Origin: Pseudoruminococcus massiliensis
GTDB lineage: Bacteria; Bacillota; Clostridia; Oscillospirales; Acutalibacteraceae
Length of the DNA stretch: 64,000 nt
Assembly (NCBI RefSeq): GCF_900291955.1
Contig: NZ_OLMR01000002.1
Location: forward strand, 248,001 to 312,000
Reading direction: 5' to 3'
In this document: positions 45,169 through 55,016 of the stretch, in pieces
Position numbering within the stretch: the stretch's first letter is position 1
How the letters are laid out: the number at the start of each line of letters is the position of its first letter
The notes under the pieces: model-generated
Told to the model about the DNA's origin: nothing
Databases searched by the model: none
What the model saw: the letters and a program-made list of their open reading frames with translations, nothing else
Made by a program: the position numbers and the translations under genes

Positions 45169-47871
45169 TTAGTAACTTAAATCCTGACTATATTGTTTCG
45201 TAAATATGCTATTATCAGATATATTCAATATAGAAATAAAAGGATTAAAGGTAACCTTAGATGTTGTGTTTATTGTTGTGTAGGCCTGATTTATCTTAAA
45301 GTAACTTCCACTTCCCTTATCTACTGTCTTATCTTCTTCAGGTATAGTAGTACCACCTTGTATAATTTTTATCTCATCTTCTATTTTCTCAAGGTCTCCG
45401 TTACGATAATAGCTATCTGCTTCAAGCTGAATAATATTTGCTAACCTTCCCAGCTTTACATCGACCGTAGGCCCTAATTTTAATGCAAAAAATAGATATG
45501 CATTATATTTCATGTCAATTAAACCATCTTTAAAATCATTTTTACTATTCTTAAGTTTTTCATTTGATTCTTGAAGGTTCTTAATCTCTCCTTCTACTGC
45601 CTTCTTCATATCTCCATTTTCAATAGCAGCATCTTTAATCTTACCTAATAATACTGGAATTCCACTTGCCGAAAAATAACAGGTTTCTTTAATCAATGGT
45701 ACATCAGAGCCATTAACTAATAATATAGTATCTATATATGATTCCGCAAGAATAAAAGCAATATAAACTACAAAAGCAAATAAGCCTGCGGTTGAGGCAA
45801 TTCCTTTTATTGTTGTATCTTTCATAACTGGATAAATATTAGACACTAATCTCAGCATAAAAACATCAAAGAATGATTGTACCTGATTAAATATTTCATT
45901 TGATGTACCAACTAAAACATATTCAGCTTCTGCACCTTTAAACATATTGTCGCTTCCATATGCTACGTTGGACATATTTTCTAACATAGCTTGATACTCT
46001 TCCTGAGAAACTGACAATGGGGTACTTTGTGTTATAATATCTTCATATTTATAACCTGTAAGCGATTCTCCATCAAGATTAACTCTCTCTTGATTTTTGA
46101 TTGATGATGTTGTGACTCCATTAGCTGCATTCGTCCTATTAGGCAAATTATAGACTATATATCCATCAATCAACAATTCATCATAAATTTTGCTTGGGTC
46201 TTTAATTTGTTCTATAAACTCCTGTACTTTAGCTATTTTACTAGAAACTTGGCTTGAAACAGATTTTATAACCGCTTTAGCTCCATTGAATATCTGTTTA
46301 CAACCTTTAAAAAAGTCTAAAATTGACGGGTCAGAAGTAAGTGAAGACTTAACTGTTCTAATACCATCCATTAACTCTTGAATACCTTCGAGCAGTGTCT
46401 GAAACGGACTATCTCCGCTTGATAATAAATTACTTACACATTCTTGACTAAGCTTTGCATTTAATCTCCCATCAAATAATGTATGCATATTAAATAATGA
46501 TTCCATCATTTTTACAAGCTCATCAAGAAATCCATCTATATTATCAGAACTATTATTAACAAAATCTTTAAGCAGATTATTCATAGCATCAATGTAGTTA
46601 GTTATACTATTTGCAAAATCACCAATACCAAGTAAACCACCATCCAAACCATATATTTTTTTTATAGAGTTATTTAATTTTTCATTTCTTTCTGATTCAG
46701 ATAAGGAACTATCATTCCAGTCATCATAATAGATACCCATAAGGGTACTAAGAAAACTCTTAATATTATCCTTGTCTGAACTAGTCAATTCGGAATAAGA
46801 TGATGCATCACTCTTTGAAAGTTTAGATATTTTATTCCGATTTGAAATAAAATTATCCAATAATGTTATGTATTTTTCAAATTCTGTTTTATTAAAATCT
46901 TCTGCTGCTTCTTCCATTTTTTCGTAAAGGTTATCTATAACATCTTCAAATCCTACTTTTTCATCACTAGTTTTTTTGTGTAATTTTTCTACTTTTTCTT
47001 TAGCTTCATTAAAACTCTCTATTATTTCCAGAATATTTTCAAGCTTGCCCTTAAGAATAGCATAAACTCCATCATTGTCAGAAAGTTTTTTTGCACTATT
47101 ATAAATATTCTTTACTTTAGAAAAATAAGTATTATTCTCTAAGATGTTTTCTAACTTAGTATCAGCAGCATCATTATTGTCAGTATGATAATCAAATTTA
47201 TCATTATATAGTTGTGTAAGAAACTCATTGTTTGCTTTGATAAATTCATTTGTTTTTTTTTCAAACTCATCAGTTTTCAAATCTTCTAATGAATTTTTTA
47301 TTTCATCTATAAAGCTAGCTACCTTATCCAATACTTCTGCAACAGCACTTGCTGCATCTACACCTTTTTCTACCTTTTCAAACTTTTCCTTTGTTTCATC
47401 GCTAAACCTATTTTCTATTTTTTCCATTACACCTGTTGAGCCCACTATATCCTTCAACATATTTACAGGAACATTTATTTCTGCATTGTCTTTTATCTGT
47501 GTTTTAAGAACATCAGGTTCACTAAGTGGATTTTTACCATTTGCTTTAGTATCTCCAGTAGTTATTGCATTTCCCAGAATACTTAAATTGTCATTTAGGT
47601 CATTTATAAAGTTTTTAAAGACATCATCATCTTCTTGCTGTGACATAGCGAATAATCCAAATCTATCTTTCAAATATTCATCAGAATTAGCCAAAGATGA
47701 AAATTGAGTTGTATCTACTACATCACGATATGTCTGAACTGCACCTTGATATCTATATACTTCAACTAAGCCACACGCAATAGAAACAAATGGTGTTACA
47801 AGCACACAAAGAAAAATAGACATAGCGCCTTTACAAGATTGCTTAATTTTTTTTGTCACCGATTTTTTCAT
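45169..47871 (-). CDS. Large TadG/DUF5702-like pilus-locus protein
   Basis: 900 residues. N-terminal basic stretch and membrane helix (KGAMSIFLCVLVTPFVSIAC, about 14-34), a long extracytoplasmic region of heptad-rich helices (about 130-600) that should form coiled coils, a second hydrophobic segment (about 685-710) and the segment LLVNGSDVPLIKETC characteristic, in my recollection, of DUF5702 proteins of Firmicutes Tad loci. It may be a minor pilin or surface scaffold, like an oversized TadG. It lies between two tadE-like genes. Confidence 0.72.
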   Translation of the reverse strand: MKKSVTKKIKQSCKGAMSIFLCVLVTPFVSIACGLVEVYRYQGAVQTYRDVVDTTQFSSLANSDEYLKDRFGLFAMSQQEDDDVFKNFINDLNDNLSILGNAITTGDTKANGKNPLSEPDVLKTQIKDNAEINVPVNMLKDIVGSTGVMEKIENRFSDETKEKFEKVEKGVDAASAVAEVLDKVASFIDEIKNSLEDLKTDEFEKKTNEFIKANNEFLTQLYNDKFDYHTDNNDAADTKLENILENNTYFSKVKNIYNSAKKLSDNDGVYAILKGKLENILEIIESFNEAKEKVEKLHKKTSDEKVGFEDVIDNLYEKMEEAAEDFNKTEFEKYITLLDNFISNRNKISKLSKSDASSYSELTSSDKDNIKSFLSTLMGIYYDDWNDSSLSESERNEKLNNSIKKIYGLDGGLLGIGDFANSITNYIDAMNNLLKDFVNNSSDNIDGFLDELVKMMESLFNMHTLFDGRLNAKLSQECVSNLLSSGDSPFQTLLEGIQELMDGIRTVKSSLTSDPSILDFFKGCKQIFNGAKAVIKSVSSQVSSKIAKVQEFIEQIKDPSKIYDELLIDGYIVYNLPNRTNAANGVTTSSIKNQERVNLDGESLTGYKYEDIITQSTPLSVSQEEYQAMLENMSNVAYGSDNMFKGAEAEYVLVGTSNEIFNQVQSFFDVFMLRLVSNIYPVMKDTTIKGIASTAGLFAFVVYIAFILAESYIDTILLVNGSDVPLIKETCYFSASGIPVLLGKIKDAAIENGDMKKAVEGEIKNLQESNEKLKNSKNDFKDGLIDMKYNAYLFFALKLGPTVDVKLGRLANIIQLEADSYYRNGDLEKIEDEIKIIQGGTTIPEEDKTVDKGSGSYFKINQAYTTINTTSKVTFNPFISILNISDNSIFTKQYSQDLSY

Positions 47872-47901
47872 ATCTGTAACTCCTCAAATAATTTTATTAA
47901 C

Positions 47902-48567
47902 TTAACCAGTTATCCAACCTTTAACTGTATCAAATATGTCAACAACTTTTCCTACAATTGCTATAGGTGTACCATCGCCTGCTATTCCATTTATAACCCC
48001 ATGCACCATATTAAGATATGAATTATATTCAGTAATATCCAAACACTCTGCTGATGAAGATGCTGTAAATCTTGGAGTTGAATCTAAAATATTAAAATAT
48101 TTTAAAACCCCCATAAATAATATTTCTGTTTCCATAGATACATCTACTGTAACATGAAATCTTCCTATATTATCAGTATATAGTTTAATATCCTCTACTT
48201 CAGGAGTCTTATTTGAAATTCCAAGATTAGTAAGTCCTACGCGTTTGCCTATATACTCTTTTGCTTTGATTTTTTTAGCATCAAGTGTATCATCTCTATG
48301 AAACATATATCTATACATTTGATTAGATGATAATTCGTTGCTTCCTATCTCTCTTTCCATCAAATCGCTGTCTTTAAACTTAAATGTTGCACCAACACTT
48401 GAGGCAATCTCATCTGCAACAGAGTTTAACATAGCTTTTTGATAAAATATAAATCCTATACTAAGTAAAGCTAAAAGGAGGAAAATTGTAATAGTAAATA
48501 TTATAGTTGATTCCAGCATTACTTCGCCCGAATCATCATTTAAAAGCATTTTTTTTATTTTTTTCAA
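47902..48567 (-). CDS. TadE-like pilus protein (first copy)
   Basis: 221 residues. DDSGEVMLESTIIFTITIFLLL is a TadE-type prepilin helix with conserved Glu residues, preceded by a basic N-terminus. The remaining 190 residues are a soluble domain that differs from the second TadE copy. Likely a minor pseudopilin or assembly factor. AAGGAGG precedes the ATG; 30 nt separate it from the next gene. Confidence 0.75.
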   Translation of the reverse strand: MKKIKKMLLNDDSGEVMLESTIIFTITIFLLLALLSIGFIFYQKAMLNSVADEIASSVGATFKFKDSDLMEREIGSNELSSNQMYRYMFHRDDTLDAKKIKAKEYIGKRVGLTNLGISNKTPEVEDIKLYTDNIGRFHVTVDVSMETEILFMGVLKYFNILDSTPRFTASSSAECLDITEYNSYLNMVHGVINGIAGDGTPIAIVGKVVDIFDTVKGWITG

Positions 48568-48612
48568 GTAAAATCCTCCTTATAAGCCACTTAATAATCT
48601 ATTTTAAATAAA

Positions 48613-49431
48613 TCAATAATATTCCTTAGTTACACCTGACCATTGATATTCTTCAAAATGCTCATCTGCATATGAGCCTTTTTTAACATAAACAGTAAGC
48701 TTGTAAGATGTATCTGTATCATCTAAATCGCCAAGAAATGAACTACTTATTGTAGTTAATGATTCTGGTAAATATAGCTTTTCAATCTTAGTATATCTAA
48801 ATACTGTTTCACCAACAGATGTTACTGATTCCGGAATTTTAAGCTCTTTTATTGCTGTATCTTCAAACGCCTGGTCCTCTATTTCCGTTACAGAACTTGG
48901 AATCTCAATACTTTCAAGTGATTTACAGCCACTAAATAGATTTTCAGATATTTTTTTGAGTTTTTCAGGTAATTCAACCTTCTTTAAATTTATATCATTT
49001 ATAAAACATCCTGAGGGTAAATCCTTAATATCATCTGATTCAAAAATAATACTCTCTAAATTATCATTATCGCCAAAATTGCCACTTTGAAAATCTGACA
49101 TCATAAACATCTGGCATTTTTTAGGAATAACTATTTCCTTTTTCTTAGCACCTTCTTCTGATAAATCTGTAATATACTTACCGTCTTCCCATACAAAATC
49201 TCCATCTGTTGCCTCGTTACTATCAGAACTTATAGACTCTGATTTGCTTGAATCTGAATCAAAACTTGAAGATGAATCCTCTGTAGATGATTCCGATAAA
49301 CTCGATGATTCTTCTGATGCAATACTATTACCAGAAGATGTATTTTTATCCTCAGACTTATTAGAACATCCTGCTATCATAACAGAAGATGCCATAGTTA
49401 CTACCAAAAGTGCAATTAAAATTTTTTTCAT
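48613..49431 (-). CDS. BspA-type leucine-rich-repeat lipoprotein
   Basis: 272 residues. Signal peptide with lipobox MIAGC, a Ser/Asp/Glu-rich linker (about 25-75), then LRR_5 repeats (for example LKKISENLFSGCKSLESIEI and FRYTKIEKLYLPES). Such surface LRR proteins often bind proteins or host or plant surfaces. Its place inside the Tad operon suggests an accessory adhesin or pilus-base factor. Confidence 0.82.
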   Translation of the reverse strand: MKKILIALLVVTMASSVMIAGCSNKSEDKNTSSGNSIASEESSSLSESSTEDSSSSFDSDSSKSESISSDSNEATDGDFVWEDGKYITDLSEEGAKKKEIVIPKKCQMFMMSDFQSGNFGDNDNLESIIFESDDIKDLPSGCFINDINLKKVELPEKLKKISENLFSGCKSLESIEIPSSVTEIEDQAFEDTAIKELKIPESVTSVGETVFRYTKIEKLYLPESLTTISSSFLGDLDDTDTSYKLTVYVKKGSYADEHFEEYQWSGVTKEYY

Positions 49432-49470
49432 TTTTCTCTCTCCTTAAAATTTTTATAATTATTAAAACTT

Positions 49471-50829
49471 TTAATCATTTTTTATTCCTATAATCAATGA
49501 TAAAAGTTGTAATTTTACATCTTCATTTTCGTTATTATCATCTGTTCCCACACAGCAACTACCATTTGAGTTGAAATAATACGCTGCATCACTATCAGTA
49601 TCTTTGAACTTATAATCAATAACAACCTCGTTATTTTTATCTATAAATCCCCATTTCCCTTTAGAATAAACCGCAGCTAAGCCATAACTAAAGCTTTTAG
49701 CATTATCATACTGAGGTTCAATAACTATCTTTCCTTCTTCATTAACAAAACCCCATTTATTATTATTCTTAAATGCTATCAATCCATTATTAGAAGTTTT
49801 TCCAATTTCAGAGCAAGTGACATTAGCCTTTTCTTCCAATTTATTATTATAAATAGTGTATGTTCCTTCTTTAGTAGAGGCAATCATAACATCATTACTC
49901 ATATATGAGCCAGTTTCAGATAATACTATATCTTTATATTCATCACCCACCTTTTCACCCTTAGTATTAATAAGATACCATACGCCATTATTCTTTACAG
50001 CTGCTTTACCATTATAGAAGCAACCAGCATAATCGAAATCGCCAAAGGCCTTTTTAGCAAATTCATCATAATAGCTATATTTTCCATTATTCTTTACAGG
50101 CACTAATCCTTGAGAATATACACCCGCATCTTCTAAAATCTTAAAATCAAAAATTCCAAGAGCAACACCTTTACCAGATATTAATCTACTATCTTTGTCG
50201 GTTGTATAAATTCTATCACCATTATTATTAGCCAAACTCATATATTCATATAATGAACGACTCGACTTACCAGCTTCGCTAAATGTAATCATATATTCAT
50301 TATAAGTGACAACATATTCTCCATTTGATGGACCTTTAACATCGCTATAAGCTAAAGGAGAAATTTTATTCATATACCTGACTTCATTTATTCTCTTTTT
50401 AATATCTGCTGAATCAATACCATTTTTCATAGCTTTAGATAAGCATTGATATTCTTTTTCATACTTTTTAGATTTACGATATAAGTCTGCCAGCTTATCA
50501 ACGAAAGCTTCATTTTTCTTATAAGTAGCAGTTATAATTTCCATACTTGAAATATAATCCGAGGTTATTCTATCATCTTCTGCAAGTCTTTTATCATATG
50601 CGTTTATAAGCTTCTTACAAATTTCTTCAGACTGATTATTATTTAAATATTCCTTATAATTATTTATTGCTCTTTGATAAAGACCTTCCTTAAAATAATT
50701 ATCAGCATCTGTAATAAGTTGTTCTTGATAATTCTCCTTAGACTTCTCACTTAAAAAATCTGAAACTGTAAATGCCCAGCCTATTCCAAGCAATATAACT
50801 ATAAATATTATAAACACTGTCCTTTTCAT
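49471..50829 (-). CDS. WG-repeat protein with N-terminal membrane anchor
   Basis: 452 residues. An N-terminal membrane helix (4-25), a helical TPR-like part (about 30-150; YFKEGLYQRAINNYKEYLNN) and a C-terminal region with WG beta repeats (NNKWGFVNEEGKIVIEPQ, KGKWGFIDKNNEVVIDY and weaker copies). WG repeats are thought to be binding modules on the cell surface. It lies between the prepilin peptidase and LRR genes, so it is probably part of the Tad apparatus or its outer contacts. Confidence 0.8.
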   Translation of the reverse strand: MKRTVFIIFIVILLGIGWAFTVSDFLSEKSKENYQEQLITDADNYFKEGLYQRAINNYKEYLNNNQSEEICKKLINAYDKRLAEDDRITSDYISSMEIITATYKKNEAFVDKLADLYRKSKKYEKEYQCLSKAMKNGIDSADIKKRINEVRYMNKISPLAYSDVKGPSNGEYVVTYNEYMITFSEAGKSSRSLYEYMSLANNNGDRIYTTDKDSRLISGKGVALGIFDFKILEDAGVYSQGLVPVKNNGKYSYYDEFAKKAFGDFDYAGCFYNGKAAVKNNGVWYLINTKGEKVGDEYKDIVLSETGSYMSNDVMIASTKEGTYTIYNNKLEEKANVTCSEIGKTSNNGLIAFKNNNKWGFVNEEGKIVIEPQYDNAKSFSYGLAAVYSKGKWGFIDKNNEVVIDYKFKDTDSDAAYYFNSNGSCCVGTDDNNENEDVKLQLLSLIIGIKND

Positions 50830-50847
50830 TAAATCATTTCCTTAAAA

Positions 50848-51648
50848 TTAAAATGTTCCTAAAAGCATTGTTATAAGATAACCAATATATATAAAAGGAG
50901 CAAAAGCTATTTTGTCCTTGACTTTTCGCTTTTTAAATGCAATAAATCCTATTGCCATAAACATACATACTACCATTCCATAGAATACACTAAAAAATGT
51001 TCCACTCAAGCCTATAAGACAGCCCATAGCACTCACAAGCTTAACATCGCCCATTCCGATACCACTTTTGGTAAGAATAGACATAAGAAAAAATACAAAA
51101 AATGAAATTGCAAATCCGAAAACACTACCCATTAATACTCTAAAAAAGGTATCATTAAAAAGAAAATATTCTGGCACAAACAAAATTACTCTTATTAAAT
51201 ACGCTGAAACCACAAGTTTATTAGGAATCTTTTTTATCTGCTTATCAATGATAGAAGCTGAAATAAGCATTTCCATAGTCAAGAAAAGTTTTATAATTGT
51301 AATCCAATTATTTGAATTAGACTGTATCCATACTGTTTCTAAACACAGTAATGCAGATGAAGCTATTGAAATCAAAACAAAGATAACCCATTGCCAAACG
51401 GTAAGAGTTTTTATTTTATAAAAAAAAGTTGTACGCAGGCTTGCGTCCTGTTTAGTACCTTTATTTTCCTCGTCTGAATTCTCGCCTATTTTTTTATCTT
51501 CCGATTCCTGTTCTTCTGAACTCTCCTCCGAAGCTTCAACAGCCTCAAGGACTGCTTCTTTCTGTTTTCTGTTTTCTGCATATACTAAAGAAAACACACA
51601 AATAGCGAATGATACTAATAGGCACAAGCCTGTTACAACATAAATCAT
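50848..51648 (-). CDS. tadV: Prepilin peptidase (A24 family, TadV/CpaA-like)
   Basis: 266 residues with about seven membrane helices. The two catalytic aspartates are D135 (IIDKQIKKIPN) and D201 (GIGMGDVKL). It cleaves the leader of Flp-type pilin and TadE-like proteins. Between helix 1 and the rest there is an acidic stretch of about 45 residues (about 31-70, Glu/Ser-rich) replacing the usual Cys-rich methylase region. It follows the pilin gene by 46 nt. Confidence 0.88.
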   Translation of the reverse strand: MIYVVTGLCLLVSFAICVFSLVYAENRKQKEAVLEAVEASEESSEEQESEDKKIGENSDEENKGTKQDASLRTTFFYKIKTLTVWQWVIFVLISIASSALLCLETVWIQSNSNNWITIIKLFLTMEMLISASIIDKQIKKIPNKLVVSAYLIRVILFVPEYFLFNDTFFRVLMGSVFGFAISFFVFFLMSILTKSGIGMGDVKLVSAMGCLIGLSGTFFSVFYGMVVCMFMAIGFIAFKKRKVKDKIAFAPFIYIGYLITMLLGTF

Positions 51649-51694
51649 AAATTAAACTTCCTCAGTTATATTATGTATTTTTTAAAAATTACAA

Positions 51695-51973
51695 TTAGTG
51701 GCTGGTTGTGTAACTTGCTGCACTATCTGTCTGATTAAAGAAAGTTTGTGTAGTGCCATTGAACCATCCAATAATCTGGTCCTTAAATATCATAAATGCA
51801 ACAGCAACCAAAAGAACGATTGCAAGAATAATAATGATAGAGATAAAGTTTGTATCACCATTTTCTTCCTTAACAATGCTCTTTGCTTTTCTTCCTAAAT
51901 AATCCTTTGCTTTACCAAATTTGCTCTTAGCGTCAAAAAGAAAAAGTGCCGCCTTAGTACTGATGTTATTCAT
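51695..51973 (-). CDS. flp: Flp-type pilin (Flp1-like)
   Basis: 92 residues. An N-terminal leader region of about 38 residues, then GDTNFISIIIILAIVLLVAV, a type IVb pilin-like helix of about 25 residues following a Gly, and a short Thr/Ser/Gln tail. Likely the major pilus subunit, cut by the co-encoded peptidase, probably near the Gly before Asp. The ATG at 51973 is chosen because GGAGGAAG is correctly spaced for it and too close to the ATG at 51979. Confidence 0.8.
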   Translation of the reverse strand: MNNISTKAALFLFDAKSKFGKAKDYLGRKAKSIVKEENGDTNFISIIIILAIVLLVAVAFMIFKDQIIGWFNGTTQTFFNQTDSAASYTTSH

Positions 51974-52031
51974 CAACATCTTCCTCCTTAAAAATATTAA
52001 ATATATTTATAATAATGGTTTTTCACCAATA

Positions 52032-52892
52032 TTATCCTAAAAGTAAACCTACTGCTGCCGCAATAACTACAATCATTACTCCCACAAAAATTAAAGTTGT
52101 AGGTAACAATAGCTTTGAAGAAGCCGCCTCACCCTTTTGAAGCATATATTGTTTCTTTGCCTCCAAAAGTTGAATAGATTGTTCTGCAAGTATCTCCGAA
52201 AGGTCTTTACTTCCCTTATCAATACCTTGTATAAGTACGCTTGTAAATTTCTTTACTTCAGCAGAGTTTGAATATATACCAAACTTTGATATTGCTTCTT
52301 TCTCTGTCATACCATTTTTCATATCAATACAAGATTGTTTCATTAAAGAATATATTGTTCCCTCTTTGCTATTAGCAACAAGTTCCCATACTTCTTTAAG
52401 TGTCATACCAGAATTCATAAGCATAGCAATAGTAGAAACTACCTCAGGCAATTCAGAAACACAGTCTTCTTTTCTTGATTCAACTTTATTCTTCATCTTT
52501 GTATAAAAATAGTTTCCAAGTGCTGCCGCAAAAATCGCACCTACCAAAACAAAGAATATTGAATTAAAAATTCCCCCAATGATAACTCCAAAAACAACAC
52601 CAAGATAAGCAAAAGTCAAGGTTTGTGCCCAAGCTACCATAGCATAATATTCTGAATATCTGCTATCATATAAAAGCTTTGCTTGAGAAATAAGTTCATC
52701 TTTGTTTTTATCATGAATTTTAAATATAGAATTATCATTCATAGAAAATCCTATAACATAAAGGTCTTTTAAGGGGTACTCATTATCGTCCTCAAGACCT
52801 TCAATCAAATCAGCATATTTTTTGCCTTTTATATATTTGATTATAAGAAAAACAGCAAGTAAAGTTCCAATAATCATCATTGCTAATCTCAT
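52032..52892 (-). CDS. tadC: Tad pilus inner-membrane platform protein TadC
   Basis: 286 residues. T2SSF domain in the second half (ELPEVVSTIAMLMNSGMTLKEVWE, broken here by its conserved Gly; LIQGIDKGSKDLSEILAEQS) with membrane helices near 1-18, 95-135 and 262-285. With TadB it forms the platform driven by TadA. 8 nt separate it from tadB. Confidence 0.88.
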   Translation of the reverse strand: MRLAMMIIGTLLAVFLIIKYIKGKKYADLIEGLEDDNEYPLKDLYVIGFSMNDNSIFKIHDKNKDELISQAKLLYDSRYSEYYAMVAWAQTLTFAYLGVVFGVIIGGIFNSIFFVLVGAIFAAALGNYFYTKMKNKVESRKEDCVSELPEVVSTIAMLMNSGMTLKEVWELVANSKEGTIYSLMKQSCIDMKNGMTEKEAISKFGIYSNSAEVKKFTSVLIQGIDKGSKDLSEILAEQSIQLLEAKKQYMLQKGEAASSKLLLPTTLIFVGVMIVVIAAAVGLLLG

Positions 52893-52899
52893 ATCTCAC

Positions 52900-53748
52900 T
52901 CAACCTTTAATACTCATAATCTTTTGACCCAGCTTATATGCTATAATAAGAATAATTACACAAGCTGTCATCGCTACTACTCCAAGTACTGATGAAAAGC
53001 TTTCATTAAAATCGGAGCTCATCAATCTCATCATAGATACTAATATAATAGGTATAAATTCCATAACAAGCAACTGGGTTTTATTTGATGTAAGTGAGGT
53101 TTCTATTTCCTCACTCATAGAAATCTTAGATGCGATAATGTCAACTGTACGCTTTATAGTTTCCTTTAAATTACCACCAGACCTTACACAAATATTAAAG
53201 ACCGTTGCGAAGTTATAAATATCGCTGTCACCACTACGCTCTCCAAGATTTTGCATCATTTCTTCAAAAGAAACATTATTCTCAATACCCTTCAATATTT
53301 CGTATGTTTCTTTTACTATATATGAGTCACTTGAGTATTGCATATTAAGGTCATTATAAGATGATGCCAATGCATCATTAAAATTCATACCACCTGAGAT
53401 AGAGTTTCCAAGAGCAAGCAAAAAATCTTTAAATTGAAGCTTTAGTGTGCGTATTCTTTTCTTTCTGAGTTTTTCTGTTATATTTGGTATAAAAACTTTT
53501 AATCCTATAAAGCCAACTAAAACAAAAACTACAATATTGCTTATATGAGTTGCCAGTGTTTCTACACCATCATTTTTAAATAGCCCACCATAAAATATCA
53601 AACCAATAACTCCACCTGCAACAAAAGCTATTGTATAATACATCAGCTTTTCCTTTTTACTCATATAATAAACATTATAATTAAGTAACTGTGTATTGAT
53701 TTTTGATATGTAATATTGTGGTTCTTTATTTTTTTTACTTCTTGACAT
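52900..53748 (-). CDS. tadB: Tad pilus inner-membrane platform protein TadB
   Basis: 282 residues. Membrane helices near 35-60, 70-90 and 225-280; T2SSF domain (LKLQFKDFLLALGNSISGG, FATVFNICVRSGGNLKETIK). Partner of TadC and TadA in pilus assembly. 12 nt separate it from tadA. Confidence 0.88.
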   Translation of the reverse strand: MSRSKKNKEPQYYISKINTQLLNYNVYYMSKKEKLMYYTIAFVAGGVIGLIFYGGLFKNDGVETLATHISNIVVFVLVGFIGLKVFIPNITEKLRKKRIRTLKLQFKDFLLALGNSISGGMNFNDALASSYNDLNMQYSSDSYIVKETYEILKGIENNVSFEEMMQNLGERSGDSDIYNFATVFNICVRSGGNLKETIKRTVDIIASKISMSEEIETSLTSNKTQLLVMEFIPIILVSMMRLMSSDFNESFSSVLGVVAMTACVIILIIAYKLGQKIMSIKG

Positions 53749-53759
53749 TATCCCACACC

Positions 53760-54998
53760 CTAAATTTCAATATTCATACCAGACATCTGAAGTTTCAATG
53801 TATTTTTCATTGGATTTTTTGTCCTTTTTAATTTTCCAGAAACCTTTGTTAATGTACTTTTTTCATCTTCCTCAAAAACATACAAAGGATTAAGCTGAAT
53901 TTGACCATTCTCATATCCTACAACTTCAGTTATTTCCATGGTTTTTCTGGATTTATCACGAAGCCTTGAGAGATGAACTATAATATCAACAGCCGAAGCA
54001 ATTTGTTGTCTTATAGCATCAAGAGGCAAACCAGCCGCACCCTGAAGCACCATAGTTTCAAGACGGCTCAACATATCGTGGGTTGAGTTGGCGTGTCCTG
54101 TTGATAAAGAACCATCGTGACCAGTATTCATCGCCTGTAACATATCCAGAGCTTCACCGCCACGAACCTCACCAACTACAATTCGTTCAGGTCTCATTCT
54201 CAGCGAAGATTTTATAAGGTCTCTTATAGTGATTTGACCAATACCTGATGTATTAGCGTTACGGGTTTCAAGACTTACAAGGTTTTCAATTCCTGTTATC
54301 TGCAATTCAGCCGAGTCCTCTATTGTGATTACACGCTCATCTTTAGGAATGTAATTAGATAAAGCATTAAGAAAAGTTGTTTTACCTGAGCCTGTGCCAC
54401 CACTTATAAATATATTATATTTTGATTTTACAAGAACCTCCAATTTATCAGCGATTTCTTGCGTTATAGAGCCATAACTTATAAGTTTCTCTATGGTCAT
54501 AGGCGTTTTAGAGAATTTTCTTATTGTAATAGTAGGTCCACATAGAGCGATAGGTGGAAGTACAACATTTACTCTCGAACCATCAGGAAGTCTGGTATCG
54601 CATATTGGGTTTGCTTGGTTTACTTCTCTGCCAGCAAGTCCAACTATACGCTGTATAATATCTTCCAGCTTTTCTGTGCTTTCAAATCTTTTATTAAGTT
54701 TTGTAAGTCTTCCGTTCTGTTCTATAAAAATATTATCTGGACCATTTATCATAACTTCCGTTATGCTATCATCAGAAATAATCGTATCGAGCAAACCAAA
54801 ACCTCTGATAGAACTATATACCTGCTCAACCATAGATGCTCTCTGATTCAGTGAACAATATGAGCTTCCTATTCTTTGGTTTACTATATTATCAATCTGT
54901 TCTCTAAGTTCGTTATCATCTATATGGCTTAATGCCAAATTTTGTGATACATACTCTTTAGAATCACTTACAATTTTTTGCTCCTGCTCGTAATCCAT
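53760..54998 (-). CDS. tadA: Tad pilus assembly ATPase TadA/CpaF
   Basis: 412 residues. Secretion ATPase of the GspE/CpaF type: N-terminal domain with [18 protein letters not shown], Walker [13 protein letters not shown] (200-209), [20 protein letters not shown] (Walker B region) and [16 protein letters not shown] with conserved His residues. It powers pilin polymerisation from the cytoplasmic face of TadB/TadC. Confidence 0.94.
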   Translation of the reverse strand: MDYEQEQKIVSDSKEYVSQNLALSHIDDNELREQIDNIVNQRIGSSYCSLNQRASMVEQVYSSIRGFGLLDTIISDDSITEVMINGPDNIFIEQNGRLTKLNKRFESTEKLEDIIQRIVGLAGREVNQANPICDTRLPDGSRVNVVLPPIALCGPTITIRKFSKTPMTIEKLISYGSITQEIADKLEVLVKSKYNIFISGGTGSGKTTFLNALSNYIPKDERVITIEDSAELQITGIENLVSLETRNANTSGIGQITIRDLIKSSLRMRPERIVVGEVRGGEALDMLQAMNTGHDGSLSTGHANSTHDMLSRLETMVLQGAAGLPLDAIRQQIASAVDIIVHLSRLRDKSRKTMEITEVVGYENGQIQLNPLYVFEEDEKSTLTKVSGKLKRTKNPMKNTLKLQMSGMNIEI

Positions 54999-55016
54999 AA
55001 TTTTCCCCCATCAAAA

